Assembly: GCA_936924635.1 (NCBI GenBank)
Contig: CAKZHP010000054.1
Span: 1 to 9,887 of the forward strand
From: an uncultured Propionibacteriaceae bacterium
GTDB lineage: Bacteria; Actinomycetota; Actinomycetes; Propionibacteriales; Propionibacteriaceae
DNA: 9,887 bases
Reading direction: 5' to 3'
The translations under genes and the position numbers were made by a program. Of this stretch, positions 5,098 to 9,887 are shown piece by piece. The notes under the pieces are model-generated. The model made no database searches. It saw only the letters and a program-made list of their open reading frames with translations, and was not told where the DNA came from. How positions within the stretch are numbered: position 1 is the first letter of the stretch; every line of letters starts with the position of its first letter.

Positions 5098-6405
5098 ATG
5101 AACGATATCGACAACCTGTCCCGCATCCTGCAGCGCATCGATGAGAAGGCCGCGATCTACTCGCGTCTGACCGCCTACTACGAGGGCCGCCAGGCACTGA
5201 CGTTCCTGTCGCCGGAGGCGCGCCTGGCGCTGAACAACCGCCTGTCGGCCGTGTCGGTGAACGTCCCCCGTCTGCTGGTCGACACCATCGGCGAGCGGCT
5301 GCGCGTCACCGGACTGTCCCGACCCGACGCGTGGGAGGACTGGCGGGCCAACGGCCTCGACACGATGCACAGGGTCGCGCACCGGGAGGCCCTGCTGCTG
5401 GGCGACGCGTTCGTGATCGTGTGGGCGCGCCCCGACGGTTCCCCGCTCGTCACGGTCGAGTCCGCCACCACGATGGCCGTCACCACCGACCCCGCCACCC
5501 GTGAGGTGACCGCAGCTGTGAAGCGCTGGGAGGCCGCCGACGGCACGCACGCCGTCTGGTACGAGGCCGACCGGATCACCCGCTGGCACTCCCCGAGCAA
5601 GGGCGCAGCGACCACCGGGTACCGCAAGGTCGACACGATCACGAACCCGCTCGGCCAGGTGCCCGTCGTGTGGCTCCGCAACGGTGACCGTCTCGTGCAG
5701 ACCGGCGTCTCCGAGATGACCGACGTGCTGTCCCTGACCGACGCGCTCGTAAAACTGACGACCGACATGCTCACCGCCAGCGAGTACGCGGCCCGTCCCC
5801 GCCGCTGGGCGTCCGGCGTCGAGTTGATCGAGCGGGACGACCAGGGTCGCCCGCTGGACCCCGACGCCGAGCCCGAGAACCCGTTTGGCGAGACTGACCG
5901 AATGATGGTTTCGGAGTCCCCCGATACCAAGTTCGGCCAGTTGCCCGGTGCGGACCTCGCCGGGTACGAGAACGCGGTCGGCGTGATCATGCGCCAGATT
6001 AGCGCCGTGTCCGGGATGCCCGAGCACCTGCTTGGCATCGGCGGCGACAACCCCACCAGCGCCGACAGCATCCGCGCCAGCGAGGCCGCTCTGACCGCCC
6101 GCGCCGAGGCACGTCAGGGCACCTACGGTCAGGCGTGGCGGCAGGTCGCGCAGCTCATGACGGCGGTCCGGCACGGCATCGACCCCGCGGCCGTGGACGT
6201 CACCGTGTCGTGGGCGGACCCGTCGACCCGCTCGGCCGCGCAGGAGGCCGACGCCGTCGTCAAGTTGTTCAGCGCGGGTCTGGTGCCCGCCTCGTACGCG
6301 CTGCGCCGGCTCGGATACACCGCCGACGAGATCGACGCGATTCGCGCCGACCGCCTCACCGACGCCGTCACGAGCGGTGACCTGTCCGGGGTGGTGGCGC
6401 AGTGA
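5098..6405 (+). CDS. phage portal protein (SPP1 gp6-like)
   Basis: This 435-residue protein would form the ring at one vertex of the head through which terminase moves DNA. The start is the ATG at 5098 with GGAG at 5086-5089. An upstream in-frame ATG at 4999 lies inside terL and is rejected. The N-terminal helical part (MNDIDNLSRILQRIDEK, then YYEGRQAL) matches this portal type. The clip/stem region includes NVPRLLVDTIGERLRVTG (about 55-72). Most telling is the stretch from about 300 to 340, with ISAVSGMPEHLLGIGGDNPTS then SIRASEAALTARAEARQ, the conserved stem and crown helices of actinophage portals. It follows terL by 14 bases and overlaps the MuF-like gene as GTGA. Confidence 0.93.
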   Translation: MNDIDNLSRILQRIDEKAAIYSRLTAYYEGRQALTFLSPEARLALNNRLSAVSVNVPRLLVDTIGERLRVTGLSRPDAWEDWRANGLDTMHRVAHREALLLGDAFVIVWARPDGSPLVTVESATTMAVTTDPATREVTAAVKRWEAADGTHAVWYEADRITRWHSPSKGAATTGYRKVDTITNPLGQVPVVWLRNGDRLVQTGVSEMTDVLSLTDALVKLTTDMLTASEYAARPRRWASGVELIERDDQGRPLDPDAEPENPFGETDRMMVSESPDTKFGQLPGADLAGYENAVGVIMRQISAVSGMPEHLLGIGGDNPTSADSIRASEAALTARAEARQGTYGQAWRQVAQLMTAVRHGIDPAAVDVTVSWADPSTRSAAQEADAVVKLFSAGLVPASYALRRLGYTADEIDAIRADRLTDAVTSGDLSGVVAQ

Positions 6406-7046
6406 CCGAGACCCCCTATCAGCGGACGCTGACCGCGCTCGGCGACGGCACCGCCCGTCAGGCACTCGCACTGCTGGCCGCGTTCGTCGCCGGTCACCTG
6501 ACCGTGCGGGAGGCCGTGGCCGCCATTGCCGCGACCATCGCCCGCGCCAACGGGCACGCCGTGGTCCTGGCCGACGTCGCCCTGGCAGCGACCCTCACCC
6601 AGCAGCTCGGCAAGCCCGTGCCGGTCCTCGGCTTCACCGCTCCCGAGGGTGACCTGACGCGCCTGTCCACGGCCGTGGACACGATCCTCACCGACCCCCG
6701 GACCATCCTCGCGTCCGACACCGAGGAGGGTCAGCGCGAGTTCGTCCAGAACCGCGTCGAGCGCCTGGCCCGCAACGAGCCCATCGACGCCGCCGGGCGC
6801 ACGTTCAGCGAGGCCGTGTCGCGGTCCCCGCACGTGTCCGGCTACACCCGCCAGCTCGAGCCCGACGCCTGCGAGCTCTGCCAGTGGCTCTACAAGGGTG
6901 GATTCGTCTACCCCGCCGACCAGCCCATGCACCAGCACCCCGGATGCCGCTGTCACCCGTCCCCCGTGGGCGACGCCATCGGCACCACCATTCCCACCAC
7001 CGACAAGGCCAAGCGGCCCAGCAAGCAGAGGAAGAGGAACCGATGA
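6402..7046 (+). CDS. MuF-like minor head protein
   Basis: This is a 214-residue protein starting at a GTG overlapping the portal stop. The position right after portal and the C-terminal signature identify a minor head (head-morphogenesis) protein. The signature is C157-E-L-C160, then GGFVY at 167-171, H177, H179, and C182-R-C184-H, followed by a proline turn and a basic tail. In such proteins this region resembles the end of the Mu gpF domain, with Cys/His residues probably binding zinc. The N-terminal 60 residues are Ala-rich helices (RQALALLAAFVAGHLT). Proteins of this group are incorporated in a few copies near the portal and may enter the host with the DNA. It is on the short side for the family and carries no extra toxin domain. 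Confidence 0.85.
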   Translation: MTETPYQRTLTALGDGTARQALALLAAFVAGHLTVREAVAAIAATIARANGHAVVLADVALAATLTQQLGKPVPVLGFTAPEGDLTRLSTAVDTILTDPRTILASDTEEGQREFVQNRVERLARNEPIDAAGRTFSEAVSRSPHVSGYTRQLEPDACELCQWLYKGGFVYPADQPMHQHPGCRCHPSPVGDAIGTTIPTTDKAKRPSKQRKRNR

Positions 7047-7498
7047 CCCCCGAGACCGACGAGACCCCCGACACCGATGTCAGGACTGACCCTGCAATCA
7101 ACCGGTCGGTAAACAACCCTGACGAGCCCGAAGAGGGTTCTGCGGCGATCACCGAAAAGGTTGGTGACGAGCCCGAGACGTTCCCCCGCGAGTACGTCCA
7201 GCGGCTGCGCCAGGAGGCCGCAGACGCCCGCGTGAAGGCCAAGCGCGCCGACGACCTGGCCGAGCGCCTGCACGTCGCGCTGACGGCCGCCACGGGCCGC
7301 CTGGCGGACCCGACCGACCTCCCGTTCGACCCGGCCCACCTGGACGACGAGGACGCGCTCACGGCCGCCGTGGACGCGCTCCTGGCCCGCAAGCCCCACC
7401 TTGCCAGCCGTCGTCCGGCAGGATCGGTCGGGCAGGGTGCCACCACCGCCCCCGCAACCGTCAACCTCGCCGGAATCCTCCGGCGCAACGCAGGATGA
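7043..7498 (+). CDS. capsid scaffolding-like protein
   Basis: This 151-residue acidic protein starts at an ATG overlapping the MuF-like gene, with AGAGGAAGAGGAA directly upstream as a strong ribosome site. The first 48 residues are disordered, rich in Asp, Glu, Pro and Thr. A coiled-coil helix spans about 49-85 (YVQRLRQEAADARVKAKRAD and onward). It is followed by FDPAHLDDEDALTAAVDALLARKPHL and a flexible Gly/Ala/Thr tail ending in a basic NLAGILRRNAG. This layout and the position before the capsid gene match the internal scaffold of actinophages. The capsid protein here has no N-terminal scaffold (delta) domain of its own, so a separate scaffold is expected. No protease is seen in the window. 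Confidence 0.82.
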   Translation: MTPETDETPDTDVRTDPAINRSVNNPDEPEEGSAAITEKVGDEPETFPREYVQRLRQEAADARVKAKRADDLAERLHVALTAATGRLADPTDLPFDPAHLDDEDALTAAVDALLARKPHLASRRPAGSVGQGATTAPATVNLAGILRRNAG

Positions 7499-7508
7499 GA
7501 GGACCAGC

Positions 7509-7691
7509 ATGCCCAAGAAGTTCGTGATCAACGACGCCCTTGGCGAGAAGTTCAAGTTCGCACAGAGCGAGGTCGTCGCCGAGTCCTACGAGGAGCAAGG
7601 TACCCGCTACGTCTTCAAGGACAAGGACGGCCGGGAAGTCATGGCCTACTCCAAGGAGATGGTCCAGTCCATTCGTTCGATCGAAGACTGA
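7509..7691 (+). CDS. small unknown 60-aa protein between scaffold and capsid genes
   Basis: This is a 60-residue Lys/Glu-rich soluble protein with GAGAGGA just upstream of the ATG at 7509. It looks like a small beta-rich domain: FVINDALGEKFKFAQ, then RYVFKDKDGREVMAYSKEMV with a DKDG turn, ending in an acidic tail. Unlike its Arg/Ala-rich neighbours it uses many Lys and Phe codons and is less GC-rich. It is the last gene before a strong terminator, so it belongs to the packaging-scaffold transcript and not to the capsid transcript. Its function is unknown. A small capsid accessory or a regulator of late gene flow are guesses. Confidence 0.72.
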   Translation: MPKKFVINDALGEKFKFAQSEVVAESYEEQGTRYVFKDKDGREVMAYSKEMVQSIRSIED

Positions 7692-7705
7692 GCCTGGCCA
7701 CAGCA

Positions 7706-7740
7706 CAGAGCCCCCGTCGCCTCGCGCGACGGGGGCTCTG
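7706..7740 (+). terminator. strong hairpin terminator
   Basis: CAGAGCCCCCGTCGC (7706-7720) pairs perfectly over 15 bp with GCGACGGGGGCTCTG (7726-7740) around the loop CTCGC. It begins 14 bases after the stop of the 60-residue gene. There is no T-run, which is common for actinobacterial terminators. It separates the terminase-to-scaffold transcript from the capsid transcript, unless read-through occurs. Confidence 0.85.
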
Positions 7741-7771
7741 CTGGGCTCGACCATGCCCTTTCGCCAGTGCC

Positions 7772-7826
7772 CTGAAAGGAGCGGCGGTAGCAGTATATGC
7801 AGATTACGCTAGAGATAGGTTAGACT
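7772..7826 (+). promoter_or_regulatory. candidate promoter region for the major capsid gene
   Basis: An AT-rich island interrupts GC-rich sequence after the terminator. CTGAAA (7772-7777) and TATATG (7794-7799) are 16 bases apart. TAGACT (7821-7826) is a second candidate -10 box with a poor -35. A separate promoter here would fit the need for many capsid copies. Which box is used cannot be decided by eye. Confidence 0.45.
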
Positions 7827-7830
7827 CGCC

Positions 7831-7847
7831 GTGAGCCTGGCGCTCAC
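7831..7847 (+). promoter_or_regulatory. small hairpin in the capsid mRNA leader
   Basis: GTGAGC (7831-7836) and GCTCAC (7842-7847) form a 6-bp stem with loop CTGGC, near the expected 5' end of the capsid transcript. It could stabilise a highly expressed mRNA. It could also be chance in GC-rich sequence. Confidence 0.35.
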
Positions 7848-7911
7848 CCCGCGCGCGGTCCTGGCGGCCGAACGGACGAACCCTTCCCGTTCCCCTCCCC
7901 AGGAGACCCCC

Positions 7912-8799
7912 ATGGCACTCGCCTCCACCACCAACGCCGGCTCCACCGACGTCTCCGAGCTCGTCCCCGAGCAGGTCGCGTCCGTCCTCGTCCAGCCTCT
8001 CGAGGCTGCCTCGCAGTTCCTCGCGGCCGGGCCCCGCATCTTCGACACCGCCGGGCCGCTGAAGCTGCCCACCATGGCCGGTGCCACCAAGCCGTCGTGG
8101 CACGGCCAGAACGAGCAGATCACCGAGGTCAACCCCGACTTCGGCGAGATCGGCCTCTTGCCGTCCACGATGATGGGGATCAAGACCTTGACGCGCTACA
8201 GCAACGAGCTGGCCCGTCAGTCCGTCGTCGCCCTCGACGCCGCTCTGAAGCAGCGGCTCGTCAAGGACGTCGCGGACACGTGGGACGCGCAGATGTTCAG
8301 CGCGACCGGTGACGGCATCACCAAGCCGCAGGGCATGTTCGCCTGGACCGGCACGCAGACCGTGGCCGTGGGTGGCGCGCTCAACCTCGACGCGATGATC
8401 GACGCGCAGGGCATGGCCCTCGCCGAGAACGTCAACCTCGACGCCATGCGCTGGTTCCTGACGAGCCGTGACTTCACCGCGCTGAGGAAGGTCAAGGACA
8501 CCCAGGGCCGCTACATCGTCGAGCCCGACGTGACCGCACCCGGCCGGTACCTCCTGCTCGGCACCCCCGTCACGATCACCAACCGCATCCCGGACACCAC
8601 CGGCACGACCCCGACCGGCCGCGCCGCGCTCGTGGACATGAGCCAGGTCGCGGTGGCTCGTGACGTGGCCCCGTCCGTGACGATCCTGGACCAGACCTTC
8701 GGCGACTTCGACCAGCAAGCCATCCGGGTCGTCTACCGCATGGACGCCAAGCCGGTGAACCCCAAGGCCATCGTCACCCTGACCGGCATCACGGTCTGA
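7912..8799 (+). CDS. major capsid protein (HK97 fold)
   Basis: This 295-residue capsid subunit starts at the ATG at 7912, with AGGAG at 7901-7905. An in-frame GTG at 7831 would add 27 low-complexity residues and lies in the leader hairpin, so it is rejected. HK97-fold features include the N-arm (about 1-40), an E-loop region around WHGQNEQITEV (63-73), and FGEIGLLPSTMMGIKTLTRYSNELARQS (78-104) leading into the spine helix. Further on are GDGITKPQGMF (133-143), DFTALRKVKDTQGRYIV in the P domain, LLGTPVTITNRIP (215-227), and the A-domain ending FGDFDQQAIRVVYRMDAKPVNPKAIV. The short length without a delta domain agrees with the separate scaffold gene. Its codons are strongly C-ending, consistent with high expression. 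Confidence 0.93.
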   Translation: MALASTTNAGSTDVSELVPEQVASVLVQPLEAASQFLAAGPRIFDTAGPLKLPTMAGATKPSWHGQNEQITEVNPDFGEIGLLPSTMMGIKTLTRYSNELARQSVVALDAALKQRLVKDVADTWDAQMFSATGDGITKPQGMFAWTGTQTVAVGGALNLDAMIDAQGMALAENVNLDAMRWFLTSRDFTALRKVKDTQGRYIVEPDVTAPGRYLLLGTPVTITNRIPDTTGTTPTGRAALVDMSQVAVARDVAPSVTILDQTFGDFDQQAIRVVYRMDAKPVNPKAIVTLTGITV

Positions 8800-8801
8800 T
8801 C

Positions 8802-9398
8802 GTGGCCGTGAACCGCACCGCGCAGGCAGGCCAGGCTCTCTACCTCACGGCGGCTGACGTCGCCCGTGAGGTGGGTCTGAGCCTGCCCGCGGGGCAGGTG
8901 TGGGAAGTCGACATGACCGCGTCGACGGTCCCGCCCGGCGTCACGATCGAGTGGGACCGCGTCCACGGCGTCATCGACCCCGGCGCGTCCGGCGACTTTA
9001 TGCTCATCATCTTCTGGGCCGACGGCACCGGGCACCACGCCGTGACGCCCTACGTCGTGCGCGTCACCAACCCGACCCTGGCACCCACTGCCGCCAAGGT
9101 CGCCGCATACCTCCGCAAGGGCGACGACCCCGACACGCTCGCCCTTGCGGAGACCCACCTGCCCGTCGTGACCGCCTTCGTCCGGGCCTACACCCGAGAC
9201 CAGGGATTCGATCGGTACGGCGTCCCCAACGACGCGTTGGCGGCCGTGGTGATCTCCGCCACCGCGCGCCTGGTCAACAACCCCGAGCAGGCCGAACGCG
9301 TCACCGTCGGCGACTACAGCGAGGCTTTCGCCACGTTCGCCGGCTGGACCCTGCCCGAGCTGGTCGTGCTCAACCGCTATCGCAGGCGGGCACGATGA
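8802..9398 (+). CDS. head-tail adaptor with N-terminal Ig-like domain
   Basis: This 198-residue protein starts at a GTG 2 bases after the capsid stop. A second GTG at 8808 is a possible alternative. The C-terminal part (about 92-198) is a typical actinophage head-tail connector of the HK97 gp6 group: KVAAYLRKGDDPDTLALAETHLP, FVRAYTRDQGF, the helix LAAVVISATARLVNNPEQ, then GDYSEAFATFAGWTLPELVVLNRYRRR. The N-terminal part (about 5-90) is different. It looks like a small beta-sandwich (GQALYLTAADVA, WEVDMTASTVPPGVTIEW, FMLIIFWADG, YVVRVTN), as in Ig-like capsid-decorating proteins. The two appear to be fused in one gene. It would form the ring below the portal. Confidence 0.85.
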   Translation: MAVNRTAQAGQALYLTAADVAREVGLSLPAGQVWEVDMTASTVPPGVTIEWDRVHGVIDPGASGDFMLIIFWADGTGHHAVTPYVVRVTNPTLAPTAAKVAAYLRKGDDPDTLALAETHLPVVTAFVRAYTRDQGFDRYGVPNDALAAVVISATARLVNNPEQAERVTVGDYSEAFATFAGWTLPELVVLNRYRRRAR

Positions 9399-9721
9399 GA
9401 CTCAGCGACCGCGTGGAGATCATCACCGGCGTCACCACCATCGACGACCTCGGCAACGACGTCATCGACTGGTCCGGCGCTGGCGGCATCACCCGCTCGC
9501 CGGCGCACGTCACCTACGTCAGCACCGCCGTGGACGCGTCGGGAGCGTTCCAGCTGTCCGAGGAACTGCGCATCGTCCTTCCACCGATGACGTACGACCC
9601 CGCCACCCAGCGCATCCGCTGGCGCGGCAAGACGTTCACCGCCAACGGAGACGTGCTGCTCAGGATGCGCGGCGGCACCCTGCACCACATCACCGTGCCC
9701 GTCCGCGAGATCACCGGCTAG
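9395..9721 (+). CDS. head-tail stopper / connector protein
   Basis: This 108-residue protein starts at an ATG overlapping the adaptor stop as ATGA, so it is translationally coupled to it. It is short and beta-rich, beginning MRLSDRVEIITGVTT with DDLGNDVIDWSGAG. It ends with strands around RIRWRGKTFTANGDVLLRMRGG and HHITVPV. This matches the small stopper proteins (SPP1 gp16-like, HK97 gp10-like neighbourhood) that seal the filled head before tail joining. The position directly after the adaptor supports this. The specific subfamily cannot be fixed by eye. It is the last gene before a strong hairpin. Confidence 0.8.
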   Translation: MRLSDRVEIITGVTTIDDLGNDVIDWSGAGGITRSPAHVTYVSTAVDASGAFQLSEELRIVLPPMTYDPATQRIRWRGKTFTANGDVLLRMRGGTLHHITVPVREITG

Positions 9722-9730
9722 GACACAGCA

Positions 9731-9766
9731 GAGGGCCAGGTGCTTCACATGAAGCACCTGGCCCTC
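9731..9766. terminator. long hairpin, probably a bidirectional terminator
   Basis: GAGGGCCAGGTGCTTC (9731-9746) and GAAGCACCTGGCCCTC (9751-9766) form perfect 16-bp arms around ACAT. It begins 9 bases after the stopper stop. No T-run follows on either strand. Its symmetry would let it end transcripts from both sides. It lies inside what is normally one continuous head-tail transcript. Confidence 0.82.
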
Positions 9767-9775
9767 GTGCGTTGC

Positions 9776-9886
9776 TCAGGCGCTGCGTTTGCTCGCCCCC
9801 CGCACTTCCTCAGAGGTAAGTGTGTTTTCGATAGCTCGAAGACCTCCTCGCAGCTGACCACCCGCTCGCGGGGCGGGATCGCCGAG
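9776..9886 (-). CDS. possible C-terminal end of a minus-strand gene (partial)
   Basis: On the minus strand a frame enters from the window edge and stops at 9776-9778. It encodes 36 residues ending in LRAIENTLTSEEVRGASKRSA, a plausible helical C-terminus. The stop lies 10 bases from the symmetric hairpin at 9731-9766, as expected for a convergent gene. A second minus frame stops inside the hairpin at 9745-9747 and has better GC third positions near the edge. A plus frame is also open here, so the choice is uncertain. No ribosome site plus start for a tail gene is evident in this 166-base stretch. Confidence 0.25.
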   Translation of the reverse strand, partial: LGDPAPRAGGQLRGGLRAIENTLTSEEVRGASKRSA

Positions 9887-9887
9887 G

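Noticed and set aside
3845..5197. 450-residue open frame on the minus strand
   Set aside because: It lies wholly opposite terL, which has intact ATPase and nuclease motifs. Long antisense frames are common in GC-rich genes, and this one has a Gly/Arg/His-rich composition without domains.
5014..6471. 485-residue open frame on the minus strand
   Set aside because: It is antisense to the portal gene, shows no recognisable domain, and is explained by high GC content.
7831..7911. N-terminal extension of the capsid protein from GTG 7831
   Set aside because: The ATG at 7912 has a good AGGAG site. The 27 extra residues are low-complexity and overlap a leader hairpin.
7804..8718. 304-residue open frame on the minus strand
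   Set aside because: It is antisense to the major capsid gene, with low-complexity Val/Gly/Arg/His composition and no ribosome site.
1..9887. tRNA genes, insertion sequences or toxin-antitoxin pairs
   Set aside because: I saw no cloverleaf with a T-loop consensus, no transposase motifs and no recognisable toxin or antitoxin sequence on either strand.

Overview
The window reads as the left part of a temperate tailed phage (prophage) from a high-GC actinobacterium. The signs are G/C-dominated codon third positions throughout, GTG starts, 4-base gene overlaps and actinophage-type head genes. No gene here identifies the host genus. All confident genes lie on the + strand.

Layout. (1) 1-81: a short cysteine-rich C-terminal reading frame, possibly the end of a host or phage gene next to the left attachment site. 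(2) 82-1835: a large serine integrase, translationally coupled to a 138-residue protein with a CPDC motif. (3) 1792-1907: a weak promoter candidate and a strong hairpin whose right arm contains the ribosome binding site of the next gene. (4) 1908-3611: a chain of very small genes, each overlapping the next by 4 bases. They are three unknown proteins, a probable DNA-binding protein of 129 residues, a 68-residue frame carrying three identical 18-bp palindromic sites, a 22-residue hydrophobic peptide, and an HNH endonuclease. (5) 3608-7046: large terminase, portal, and a MuF-like minor head protein. (6) 7043-7911: a scaffold-like protein, a 60-residue unknown, a strong hairpin terminator, and a separate leader with promoter-like sequence for the capsid gene. 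(7) 7912-9721: HK97-fold major capsid protein, head-tail adaptor with an extra N-terminal Ig-like region, and head-tail stopper. (8) 9731-9766: a second strong hairpin. After it comes unassigned sequence that may hold the end of a minus-strand gene.

How the parts work together. The integrase would insert the phage genome into the host chromosome. HNH nuclease plus large terminase would cut and package DNA. Portal, MuF protein, scaffold and capsid build the procapsid, and the adaptor and stopper close the head for tail attachment. Tail, lysis, repressor and replication genes are not in the window. No recognisable small terminase is present. The 129-residue DNA-binding candidate followed by three phased palindromes, just upstream of HNH and terminase, is the most attractive candidate for an unrecognised packaging-recognition (cosB-like) or regulatory module.
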